A stretch of DNA of 5,659 nt from Alphaproteobacteria bacterium (GTDB taxonomy: Bacteria; Pseudomonadota; Alphaproteobacteria; UBA9219): assembly GCA_028693775.1 (NCBI GenBank), contig JAQUUS010000118.1, positions 1 through 5,659 of the forward strand, given 5' to 3'. A model generated the notes under the pieces. It made no database searches, was not told the origin of the DNA, and was given only the letters and a program-made list of their open reading frames with translations. Numbering within the stretch: position 1 is the first letter of the stretch; every line of letters starts with the position of its first letter. Shown in pieces: positions 1 through 5,371 of the stretch. The position numbers and the translations under genes are program-made.

Positions 1-437
1 GAGGTGAAGAGGGTCGTGGTCAGGCCAACCGAGAAAAAAACCGAAATGCTTAGTATCGACAAAAGCTTTCTTTGGAAACATACGTCGAACTTTGCACTTC
101 GAAATTCGTCGCAGATGATTTCTTCGGCTGCCGTGGATATGCGGCGGTCGGTGAAGGACTCGTCGTTAATCGACCTGCGGTATGTTTCTTTTATGGACGC
201 GCAGAGGGGGGCTTTGTACTCGGCGATGAGTTCGTGGCGATTGTAGTTCCGGCGGTTCGCGACGCTCGGCGCTCCGAAGCGCAGGGCCGGTAACCACTTC
301 GAGGGCTCTTTCTCTTGCTGCGAGGCGGAGGGCTCTTCGGTGGCGATGCGTTTGAGCGCGATTTCGACCTCGTTCTGAAGGCTCTGTTCGCTTCTCTGTT
401 TTTTATCGCGGGTTATGGTGAAGCCGGCAAGTTTCAT
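1..437 (-). CDS. Paralog C of an unrecognised membrane-hairpin family (3' end cut by window edge)
   Basis: Reading from ATG at 437-435 toward position 1, 145 codons are open without a stop; the C-terminal part lies outside the window. I do not recognise the protein. It is clearly a relative of the upstream gene at 470-1102: both start MKL, both have an acidic N-terminal helix block (here NEVEIALKRIATEE, residues 22-35), then an 'NR..YN..EL..EYK.PLCA.IK' segment (61-83) and an 'EF..AK.D.C' segment (111-120). From residue 125 the sequence becomes uncharged and hydrophobic to the edge, matching the start of the membrane stretch of its relative. It begins 32 nt after the stop of the upstream gene on the same strand, so it is probably in the same operon. 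No good Shine-Dalgarno is visible, only a purine-rich AAGAAAAAAGAAA. The coding frame is supported by conservation with the neighbour; function is unknown. Confidence 0.8.
   Translation of the reverse strand, partial: MKLAGFTITRDKKQRSEQSLQNEVEIALKRIATEEPSASQQEKEPSKWLPALRFGAPSVANRRNYNRHELIAEYKAPLCASIKETYRRSINDESFTDRRISTAAEEIICDEFRSAKFDVCFQRKLLSILSISVFFSVGLTTTLFT
198..252. repeat. Diverged DNA repeat, copy 1 (paralog C)
   Basis: Positions 190-252 align without gaps to 894-956, with 50 of 63 bases identical by my hand count, including CGCGCAGAGGGG and ATGAGTTC. The repeat lies inside the coding regions of two neighbouring relatives and covers their most conserved segment (EYK.PLCA.IK). It reflects duplication of the gene rather than a separate element. 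Confidence 0.7.
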
Positions 438-469
438 CGTTTCTTTTTTCTTGTGGCGGGCAATTCGTT

Positions 470-1102
470 TTAGAACGGATTGGGCGCCGCTACCTTTCCA
501 CTGATTATTTTTTTGATATTGCGCGCAGCTTTTATGTACACGCCTTTGTCCCCTTCGAAGCCGGAGTTGTCCTTGCCGGTTTTTTGGGCAATGCGCTCCA
601 GTTCCATCAATTTTTGAAGATTGGCTTCGGCGGCTTCTGCCCTTTTGATCCGAAGGAGGCTTCCGGTTCCGCCGAAGGCTAAAATTGCGATTCCCGCTAC
701 ACCGGATTGGATCAGTGCCGTGGTTGCGCCGATGGAGAGCATAACCGACAAGAGGACCATGGCGCCGACGCCTCTTTCCGAACATAGATCTGATTTCGCT
801 TGCCGGAATTCCTGGCGGATCACGGCCTCGGCTTTTTTCGCTATGAGCGCGTCGTTGGCGGGCGTGTCATCGATGACTGCGCCGTAGGCGCTCTTTATGG
901 CCGCGCAGAGGGGCTGCTTGTATTCGTTCATGAGTTCATAGGGATTGTATTTCCGGTTGCTTCCGGACGTCAGCGCGCCTTTGCTTGAAATCGCCGGCAG
1001 GTTGCCGTTCTTTTCTTCGTCGTCGATGCGCTCAAGGATCGAGGAGATTTCGTCCGGGATGTTTTCCGGCTTGTTTTTCTTCAATGGTGAGGGAAGCTTC
1101 AT
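470..1102 (-). CDS. Paralog B of an unrecognised membrane-hairpin family
   Basis: This is a 210-residue protein of unknown function. Residues 1-60 are polar and charged, with an acidic helix-like block DEISSILERIDDEE (17-30). Residues 52-71 carry the YN.YEL..EYK.PLCA.IK segment shared with the downstream relative. 'EF' at 98-99 precedes a 40-residue stretch without charge (111-150), long enough for two membrane helices with a short turn. The tail is charged and ends with DKGVYIKAARNIKKIISGK (185-203) plus a short extension. Charged, largely basic residues on both sides of the stretch suggest both ends are cytoplasmic. The start is well fixed: an in-frame TGA (1120-1118) lies just upstream, and GAAGGA (1114-1109) sits 6 nt before the ATG. 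The ATG overlaps the stop of a 25-codon ORF as ATGA, so translation is likely coupled. No enzyme motif is seen. Confidence 0.88.
   Translation of the reverse strand: MKLPSPLKKNKPENIPDEISSILERIDDEEKNGNLPAISSKGALTSGSNRKYNPYELMNEYKQPLCAAIKSAYGAVIDDTPANDALIAKKAEAVIRQEFRQAKSDLCSERGVGAMVLLSVMLSIGATTALIQSGVAGIAILAFGGTGSLLRIKRAEAAEANLQKLMELERIAQKTGKDNSGFEGDKGVYIKAARNIKKIISGKVAAPNPF
894..956. repeat. Diverged DNA repeat, copy 2 (paralog B)
   Basis: This is the partner of the segment at 190-252: 50 of 63 bases match with no gaps. Frame and position in the protein are equivalent, so the two genes arose by tandem duplication, or have exchanged sequence since. Confidence 0.7.
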
Positions 1103-1176
1103 TTTTTGTCCTTCGTTTCAGTCGAGATCGGTTCTTGCCGATCGGCTCCTTCCGGCAATGACGGTTCTTCGTTCAT
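1099..1176 (-). CDS. 25-codon mini-ORF coupled to both flanking genes
   Basis: A short frame, MNEEPSLPEGADRQEPISTETKDKK, fills the gap between two paralogs exactly. Its ATG (1176-1174) overlaps the TGA of the upstream gene (1175-1173) as ATGA, and its own TGA (1101-1099) overlaps the ATG of the downstream gene, again as ATGA. The peptide is very polar, with eight acidic and five basic residues, no hydrophobic segment and no similarity I recognise. It is not an N-terminal extension of the downstream protein, because it is in another frame and that frame has a TGA at 1120-1118. There is no clear Shine-Dalgarno of its own, so translation would depend on reinitiation after the upstream gene. It may be a real micropeptide or simply a coupling leader that carries ribosomes to the GAAGGA site of the next gene. 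Confidence 0.5.
   Translation of the reverse strand: MNEEPSLPEGADRQEPISTETKDKK
1109..1114 (-). promoter_or_regulatory. Shine-Dalgarno of paralog B
   Basis: GAAGGA on the - strand lies 6 nt before the ATG at 1102. It is inside the end of the 25-codon ORF, so a ribosome finishing that ORF would be placed on the downstream start. Together with the in-frame stop at 1120-1118 it fixes the start of the downstream gene. Confidence 0.65.
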
Positions 1177-1733
1177 GTGAATGCGAGCTTTCTTTTGCCG
1201 GAAATGATTCGGCCGATTCTTTTTTGCGCGCGCTTGTAGACGGCTTTGTTGCCTTTGGCCTTTGCATCGTATTGCCCGCACGCTTCGCTATGATCTCTCA
1301 GTCTTTCGTATTTTTGGTGCGCTTTTATCTTGTAGTCGATGCCGCCTGCGATTCCCGCGAGACTTGCGGCAAAGAGCGGCAGGCTTGTAAAACCAAAGGC
1401 AACTGCTCCAAGTCCGGCCATGGAGATTCCGATTGCCAGAGCTCCCGTTCGGCTTTTGCGGTTTGAGATTTCGGCGGCGGCTTCGATGAATTCATGGACG
1501 ATGTTTGTTTCGGCGATTTCGATGTATTTTTCGCGGCTTAAAGAAAGATTTCCCATGCCGGGCCGATAGTTCTTTTCGACTTCCGCGACAATCGCATCGC
1601 GATTGCTTTCCGTGAGATTGAACAGGTTGAATGTCCTGTTCTCGATCAGGGCGTTCGAAATGCTCGTTTCCCGGTCAATGCGCGCAAGGGCTTTTTGGAC
1701 TTCCTCGCGGTCTGTTTCTTTCTTTCGATTCAT
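1173..1733 (-). CDS. Paralog A of an unrecognised membrane-hairpin family, first gene of the operon
   Basis: This 186-residue protein is the most diverged of the three relatives. Shared features are the N-terminal block EEVQKALARIDRET (10-23 region), 'EF' at 81-82, an uncharged glycine/alanine-rich stretch at 96-132 and a basic C-terminal block NKAVYKRAQKRIGRIISGK (162-180), close to the one in the next gene. The hydrophobic stretch is flanked by RKSR on one side and DYKIKAHQKYERLR on the other, which suits a two-helix hairpin with both ends inside the cell. There is no signal peptide and no catalytic motif I can name. It is first in a - strand operon divergent from truB, and its stop overlaps the next ORF by ATGA. 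The ATG at 1733 has no obvious Shine-Dalgarno; the preceding sequence is ATCGATACAAAGCC. Function is unknown. Confidence 0.88.
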   Translation of the reverse strand: MNRKKETDREEVQKALARIDRETSISNALIENRTFNLFNLTESNRDAIVAEVEKNYRPGMGNLSLSREKYIEIAETNIVHEFIEAAAEISNRKSRTGALAIGISMAGLGAVAFGFTSLPLFAASLAGIAGGIDYKIKAHQKYERLRDHSEACGQYDAKAKGNKAVYKRAQKRIGRIISGKRKLAFT

Positions 1734-1903
1734 GGCTTTGTATCGATATATCGTCTTTTAAAATAGGCCCGCATTTTAGCGGTTATACGCCGGGGTGCAG
1801 CCAAAATAATACTTTCGGGCGGCGGGTATGGTTAAATTCGAAAAATTCTCGGGAATCAGCTTCAAACTTGATAAATTTTGCAGACTGGCGCATTCATCGG
1901 GCC
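1734..1903. promoter_or_regulatory. Divergent intergenic region between paralog operon and truB
   Basis: This 170-bp gap separates genes read away from each other, so promoters for both directions are expected here. It is richer in A/T than its surroundings. Next to the paralog operon lie the overlapping palindromes TATCGATA (1741-1748) and CGATATATCG (1744-1753), then TTTTAAAA (1756-1763). On the - strand, TAAAAT (1780-1775) and TATAAC (1788-1783) are possible -10 boxes, but no convincing -35 pairs with either. On the + strand TTGATA (1868-1873) resembles a -35, with only a poor -10 (CATTCA) 17 nt on. No promoter can be assigned with confidence. Confidence 0.4.
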
Positions 1904-2815
1904 ATGGCTCATTCTGATCTTCATATCCCCGTTCATGGGTGGCTCGCTCTCGACAAACCGTTGGGGCTGACTTCGACGCAGGCTCTTGGCCGCGCGCGGC
2001 GGCTTCTGGCCGGAAAAAAGGCCGGGCATGGCGGGACTCTCGATCCCCTTGCTACAGGGCTTTTGCCGTTGGCTTTCGGTGAGGCCACGAAGCTTATTCC
2101 TTACGTCATGGACGGCTCGAAAGAGTACGAGTTTACCGTTCGCTGGGGCGAAAACCGCTCTACATGCGACAGCGAGGGCAATGTTACGGCCCGGAGCGAA
2201 GCTCGGCCCGATGAGGCGCAGATCAGGGCTGTTTTGCCGTCTTTTATCGGCGATATTATGCAAAAACCACCCGCTTTTTCGGCTATCAAGGTTCAGGGCG
2301 AGCGGGCTTACGATCTCGCACGGGCCGGGAAAACGGTCGATTTGGCTCCTCGTGAGGTGAGAATCGAGACAATCGAGCTTCTTGGCATTCCGGACGCCGA
2401 TCATGCTTCGTTTCGCGTTTTGTGCGGAAAGGGCGTTTATGTTCGCGCGCTGGCTCGCGATTTTGCTGCGGCTTTGGGGACTTTTGGCTATGTTTCCGCC
2501 CTTCGGAGGACGAGGGTCGGGCCTTTCGGCATCGAAAATGCTGTTTCGATGGCCGATTTGGAGCGTTTGAGTGCCAAAAATGCCGCCAAGGAGGCTTTGT
2601 TGCCCATCAAGGCCGCTCTTGGGGCCATTCCGACCCTTGTTTTGACCCCCAATGAGGCCCATTCGCTCAAAATGGGGCAAAAGATCCTCATTAAACCCCA
2701 GAATCAGGCCCTTTTAGATGCCACTTTGGTGTTTGCGGAGTACGACCGCATGCCGGTGGCTATTGTTGAGCCTGTGGCCGGGGAGTTCAGGGTCGTTCGC
2801 GGGTTTCATTTCTGA
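1904..2815 (+). CDS. truB: tRNA pseudouridine-55 synthase TruB
   Basis: TruB converts uridine 55 in the T-loop of most elongator tRNAs to pseudouridine, acting in the cytoplasm. The 303-residue product has the family layout: LDKPLGLTS near the N-terminus (16-24), the catalytic motif GHGGTLDPLATG (41-52) with the nucleophile Asp47, the KEYEF segment with the conserved Tyr75, KPPAFSAIK (121-129), and GVYVRALARD (177-186) with Arg181. The remainder (about 240-303) fits the smaller C-terminal RNA-binding domain. I chose the ATG at 1904 because it starts just before the family N-terminus. The frame stays open back to 1631, but that part reads antisense to the neighbouring gene. An in-frame TTG at 1868 is an alternative. 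No clear Shine-Dalgarno is seen. ruvC follows after 28 nt, probably on the same transcript. In many proteobacteria truB sits with rbfA and rpsO instead. Confidence 0.95.
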   Translation: MAHSDLHIPVHGWLALDKPLGLTSTQALGRARRLLAGKKAGHGGTLDPLATGLLPLAFGEATKLIPYVMDGSKEYEFTVRWGENRSTCDSEGNVTARSEARPDEAQIRAVLPSFIGDIMQKPPAFSAIKVQGERAYDLARAGKTVDLAPREVRIETIELLGIPDADHASFRVLCGKGVYVRALARDFAAALGTFGYVSALRRTRVGPFGIENAVSMADLERLSAKNAAKEALLPIKAALGAIPTLVLTPNEAHSLKMGQKILIKPQNQALLDATLVFAEYDRMPVAIVEPVAGEFRVVRGFHF

Positions 2816-2843
2816 TTTTTTCTTGTTAGATCAGTTGGTTGGT

Positions 2844-3347
2844 ATGGTCGAGCCTCGCATCATCCTCGGTATCGATCCCGGCCTCAGGCATACGGGGTGG
2901 GGCGTTGTTGCGCAAAACGGCAACAGGCTTTCGTTCGTTGCGGCGGGGCGGATCAATCCAGAAACGGACATTCCCATGCCTTTGCGCCTTTTGGCTTTGG
3001 CCGAGGGTATTGCCGACGTTGTGCGCGCGCACTCGCCGAACGAGGCGGCGATTGAGGAAACATTCGTCAATAAAAACGCGAAATCGGCTTTGCTTTTGGG
3101 GCAGGCCAGAGGGAGCGCGATTTTGGCGCTTGCCCAGCAGGGGCTGAGCGTTGCCGAGTATTCGGCGAACCGAATCAAGCAATCCATTACCGGGCATGGG
3201 CATGCGGACAAGACTCAGATTCAGGCCATGATCGGGATTTTGCTGCCGGGGTCGGGGAAACTGGCCCCCGATGCTGCGGACGCTTTGGCCGTTGCGGTTA
3301 CGCATGCGCATCATGCGCTTTCTGACAGGATTCTGGCGGGAAAATAA
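2844..3347 (+). CDS. ruvC: Crossover junction endodeoxyribonuclease RuvC
   Basis: RuvC resolves Holliday junctions by paired nicks after RuvAB branch migration. The 167-residue product has the normal length and an RNase H-like fold signature. The acidic metal-binding set is complete: Asp11 in GIDPG, Glu71 in IEETF, and Asp143 and Asp146 in APDAADALAVAVTH, with the conserved His154 in the same motif. FVNKNAKSALLLGQARG (74-90) and the ITGHGHADKTQ loop (115-125) also match the family. The start ATG at 2844 puts the product at the family N-terminus; the frame is open further upstream but overlaps truB in another frame. The sequence before it (GTTGGTTGGT) has no real Shine-Dalgarno, so the gene may rely on ribosomes from truB, 28 nt upstream. 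An unusually long gap separates it from ruvA. Confidence 0.97.
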   Translation: MVEPRIILGIDPGLRHTGWGVVAQNGNRLSFVAAGRINPETDIPMPLRLLALAEGIADVVRAHSPNEAAIEETFVNKNAKSALLLGQARGSAILALAQQGLSVAEYSANRIKQSITGHGHADKTQIQAMIGILLPGSGKLAPDAADALAVAVTHAHHALSDRILAGK

Positions 3348-3431
3348 GGACGGGCGGCGATGCGTATGCTGCGCTTAATGTACTGAAAGATAAAAATATT
3401 TATTTTTTGTGCGCCTGAGCGTGATGTGGCT

Positions 3432-3457
3432 GTTTTTGGGAAATGTTGCGCAAAATG
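3432..3457 (+). repeat. Direct repeat, copy 1 (uninterrupted)
   Basis: GTTTTTGGGAAAT (3432-3444) runs directly into AATGTTGCGCAAAA (3442-3455). Both parts recur at 3491-3503 and 3531-3544, the first exactly and the second with one mismatch. The 8-bp palindrome TTGCGCAA lies at 3446-3453. Confidence 0.65.
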
Positions 3458-3470
3458 TGGGGCGGGACGT

Positions 3471-3490
3471 CGATTTTTCGCGATTTTTCG
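3471..3490. repeat. Tandem 10-bp repeat CGATTTTTCG x2
   Basis: CGATTTTTCG occurs twice head to tail, exactly, and is followed at once by the related GTTTTTGGG. It sits between the two copies of the longer direct repeat. Confidence 0.75.
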
Positions 3491-3544
3491 GTTTTTGGGA
3501 AATTTTGTTTATCTTGTTGATTTATAACAAAATGCTGCGCAAAA
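3491..3544 (+). repeat. Direct repeat, copy 2, split by an extra segment containing an inverted repeat
   Basis: The left part GTTTTTGGGAAAT (3491-3503) and the right part AATGCTGCGCAAAA (3531-3544) match copy 1. About 30 extra bases separate them here. The extra segment is bracketed by AAAT at 3500-3503 and 3530-3533, and carries the inverted repeat ATTTTGTT (3502-3509) / AACAAAAT (3526-3533). Confidence 0.55.
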
Positions 3545-3632
3545 GAGGGCGCTTGTGCGGCGGGGGTTGTTTGTGTGGGGCGGCGGGTGCCGGATTTTGC
3601 AGTCGGCTGTTTTTCTCCCTTTTTGAGACCTC

Positions 3633-3662
3633 TTGCTAAGGGGGATGTATGGGGAGTACAAA
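3633..3662 (+). promoter_or_regulatory. Possible ruvA promoter
   Basis: TTGCTA (3633-3638) and TACAAA (3657-3662), 18 nt apart, each match the housekeeping -35 and -10 consensus at four of six positions. They lie 28 nt before the ruvA start, after a long gap from ruvC, so a separate promoter would make sense. The match is weak and rests on position as much as sequence. Confidence 0.25.
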
Positions 3663-3679
3663 TAGAGAACTTTAGCCGC

Positions 3680-3683
3680 AGGA
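3680..3683 (+). promoter_or_regulatory. Shine-Dalgarno of ruvA
   Basis: AGGA lies 6 nt before the ATG at 3690. It supports this start and contrasts with truB and ruvC, which lack a clear site. Confidence 0.6.
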
Positions 3684-3689
3684 AAAGTC

Positions 3690-4310
3690 ATGATCGGCAA
3701 ACTCAGAGGCATTGTGGACAGCGTTTCCGGCTCGCACATCGTTTTGGATGTGAACGGGGTCGGGTATGTCGTTATGTGCTCGGCGCGGACGCTTCGCTCT
3801 ATCGGCGGCGCGGGCGAGCCTGCAAGTTTGCGTATCGAAACGCAGGTGCGCGAGGATGCGATCAATCTTTATGGCTTCGCCGATTCCGCCGAGCAGGACT
3901 GGTTCAGGCTTTTGACGACTGTGCAGGGCGTGGGCGCGAAGGTTGCCATTTCCATTCTTGGCGCGGTTTCTCCGGAGCAGCTTACGAACGCGATTGCCGC
4001 TCAGGACAAAACCGTTTTGACGCAGGCCGACGGCGTGGGGCCCAAGCTGGCGTTGCGCCTTGTGACAGAGCTCAAGGACAAGGTTCCGGCCTTCATGGCT
4101 TCGGCTGGGAGGATGGCTGTTCCGTCGGCGGGGCCGGTTCCGCATAGTTTGGCCGGGGACGCTCTTTCGGTTTTGCTCAATCTCGGATATCGCAGGGCGG
4201 AGGCTTATGCTGCGGTTTCCGCCGCGTCCAGGCGCGAGCCGGAGGCGCAGCTCGATGCGTTGATCAAGGCCAGCCTTTTGGAATTGAGCAGAAAGGATAA
4301 TGCGGCATGA
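3690..4310 (+). CDS. ruvA: Holliday junction branch migration complex subunit RuvA
   Basis: RuvA binds four-way junctions as a tetramer and loads the RuvB motor. The 206-residue product has the expected length and all three domains. Residues 1-64 form the OB-fold, opening with MIGKLRGIV and containing the acidic pin Glu55-Asp56 in VREDAINLYGF, which keeps the junction open at its centre. Residues 65-140 carry two helix-hairpin-helix motifs, VQGVGAKVAISIL (78-90) and ADGVGPKLALRL (113-124). After a flexible Pro/Ala linker (about 133-152), residues 153-203 form the small helical domain that contacts RuvB (ALSVLLNLGYRRAEA at 158-172). The ATG has a Shine-Dalgarno 6 nt upstream. Its stop overlaps the ruvB start by ATGA, so the two subunits are translationally coupled. 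Confidence 0.97.
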   Translation: MIGKLRGIVDSVSGSHIVLDVNGVGYVVMCSARTLRSIGGAGEPASLRIETQVREDAINLYGFADSAEQDWFRLLTTVQGVGAKVAISILGAVSPEQLTNAIAAQDKTVLTQADGVGPKLALRLVTELKDKVPAFMASAGRMAVPSAGPVPHSLAGDALSVLLNLGYRRAEAYAAVSAASRREPEAQLDALIKASLLELSRKDNAA

Positions 4311-5371
4311 CACCGCCTTCTTCCGCTCCCCAGCGCCTTGTCGAGCGCAATGCTTTGCCGCAGGAAACGCCGGATGTTGCGTTGCGGCCTCAGTCGCTTG
4401 ACGACTTTTTGGGCCAGCCTTCGCTGAAGTCCAATTTGAAGATTTTTATTGCTGCGGCCAAGCAGCGCGGGCAGGCGCTCGATCATGCGCTGCTTTTTGG
4501 GCCGCCGGGGCTTGGAAAAACCACGCTGGCGCAGATTATTGCCCGCGAGTTGGGCGTGGGGTTTCGCGGGACGTCGGGGCCCGTTATTGCGCGCGCGGGC
4601 GATCTGGCGGCGCTTTTGACGAATTTGCAGCCGCATGACGTTCTTTTTATCGACGAAATTCATCGGCTTAGTCCGCAAGTTGAGGAAATTCTCTATCCGG
4701 CCATGGAGGATTTTCAGCTCGATCTGATGATCGGCGAGGGGCCGGCGGCGCGGTCGGTTCGCATTGATTTGCCTCCTTTTACATTGATCGGGGCTACCAC
4801 GCGCAGCGGGCTCATTACGCGGCCTTTGCGCGAACGCTTTGGAATCCCTCTCAGATTGCAGTTTTATTCGCCGGAGGAGTTGCAGCAAATTATTGCACGG
4901 GCCGCAGCAAAACTCGATTTGCCGCTGACGGCGGACGGGGCGGGGGAGATTGCGCGGAGGGCGCGCGGGACGCCTCGCGTTGCCGGGCGTTTGCTGCGCC
5001 GTGTGCGCGATATTGCGATAGTGGGCGGCGCAGCGGAGATCGATGCTGCGGTCGCGGACGGCGCGTTGTCGCGGCTTGAGGTCGACAGGCTCGGGTTCGA
5101 TATGATGGATCGTAAGTACTTGAGTCTTATTGCGGAAAATTATGGCGGCGGGCCTGTGGGCGTCGAGACGCTCGGCGCGGCGCTTTCGGAGCAACGCGAC
5201 GTTCTGGAGGAAGTGATCGAGCCTTATCTCATTCAGCAGGGCTTGTTGCAACGGACCCCGAGGGGACGCATGTTGACCGAGGCCGGATACAGGCATATCG
5301 GGTTGACCTTGCCTGCCGGGAGACAGGCCGGGCTTGCGTTCGAGGTTCAGGAAGACAATGACGATGAATGA
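4307..5371 (+). CDS. ruvB: Holliday junction branch migration ATPase RuvB
   Basis: RuvB is the hexameric AAA+ motor that pulls DNA through the RuvA-bound junction. The 354-residue product is complete. After the usual N-terminal segment (LRPQSLDDFLGQ, 26-37) come Walker A GPPGLGKT (65-72), Walker B LFIDEIH (113-119), sensor 1 GATTRSG (162-168), the arginine-finger region PLRERFG (173-179), and the sensor-2 motif GTPR (221-224). The winged-helix DNA-binding domain is at about 266-336 (ENYGGGPVGVETL, 277-289). It overlaps ruvA by ATGA; AAGGA lies 9 nt before its start. The C-terminal tail (335-354) contains PAGRQAG, encoded by a small GC-rich imperfect repeat, before the acidic end QEDNDDE. The tail is outside the core fold, so function should be intact. 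Confidence 0.98.
   Translation: MTPPSSAPQRLVERNALPQETPDVALRPQSLDDFLGQPSLKSNLKIFIAAAKQRGQALDHALLFGPPGLGKTTLAQIIARELGVGFRGTSGPVIARAGDLAALLTNLQPHDVLFIDEIHRLSPQVEEILYPAMEDFQLDLMIGEGPAARSVRIDLPPFTLIGATTRSGLITRPLRERFGIPLRLQFYSPEELQQIIARAAAKLDLPLTADGAGEIARRARGTPRVAGRLLRRVRDIAIVGGAAEIDAAVADGALSRLEVDRLGFDMMDRKYLSLIAENYGGGPVGVETLGAALSEQRDVLEEVIEPYLIQQGLLQRTPRGRMLTEAGYRHIGLTLPAGRQAGLAFEVQEDNDDE
5349..5352 (+). promoter_or_regulatory. Shine-Dalgarno deciding the ybgC start
   Basis: AGGA lies 5 nt before ATG 5358 and 11 nt before the in-frame ATG 5364. The spacing favours 5358 as the start, giving a 14-nt overlap with ruvB. Confidence 0.55.

Larger units (their letters stand above)
3348..3689. other. Long non-coding gap between ruvC and ruvA, rich in short repeats
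   Basis: These 342 bases hold no convincing gene. From left to right they contain an AT-rich palindrome AAAAATA-TT-TATTTTT (3392-3407), two copies of a direct repeat (3432-3457 and 3491-3544), a 10-bp tandem repeat (3471-3490), an 8-bp inverted repeat (3502-3533), a G-rich + strand stretch (3546-3588), a weak hairpin followed by T residues (3589-3616), and the likely ruvA promoter and ribosome site. A GTG-started 76-codon frame (3409-3639) is present, but its composition is not protein-like. Confidence 0.6.

Noticed and set aside
1..1733. CRISPR array, tRNA, rRNA or insertion sequence in the accessory part
   Set aside because: There are no regularly spaced repeats, no cloverleaf-like segment, and no transposase frame or terminal inverted repeats.
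1631..1903. 91-codon in-frame extension of truB
   Set aside because: It reads antisense through paralog A and the divergent promoter region. The TruB family N-terminus begins near the ATG at 1904.
1862..2680. 272-codon open frame on the - strand across truB
   Set aside because: It is antisense to an unambiguous TruB, has no recognisable domain and has shadow-like composition.
2785..2798. GTTC-AGGGTC-GTTC, resembling an alphaproteobacterial LexA box upstream of ruvC
   Set aside because: The known box is GTTC-N7-GTTC; here the spacer is 6, and the site lies inside the truB coding sequence. A one-base shift in spacing would be expected to abolish binding.
3546..3588. Possible G-quadruplex on the + strand
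   Set aside because: Four G runs are present but two of the loops are 10-12 nt, so stability is doubtful.
3589..3616. GCCG...CGGC hairpin followed by TGTTTTTC as a terminator
   Set aside because: The stem has only four Watson-Crick pairs with an 11-nt loop, too weak to call, although its position after ruvC is plausible.
3409..3639. GTG-started 76-codon frame in the ruvC-ruvA gap
   Set aside because: It runs through the tandem and direct repeats, is rich in Gly, Cys and Phe as expected from T/G-rich DNA, and has no ribosome site or family likeness.
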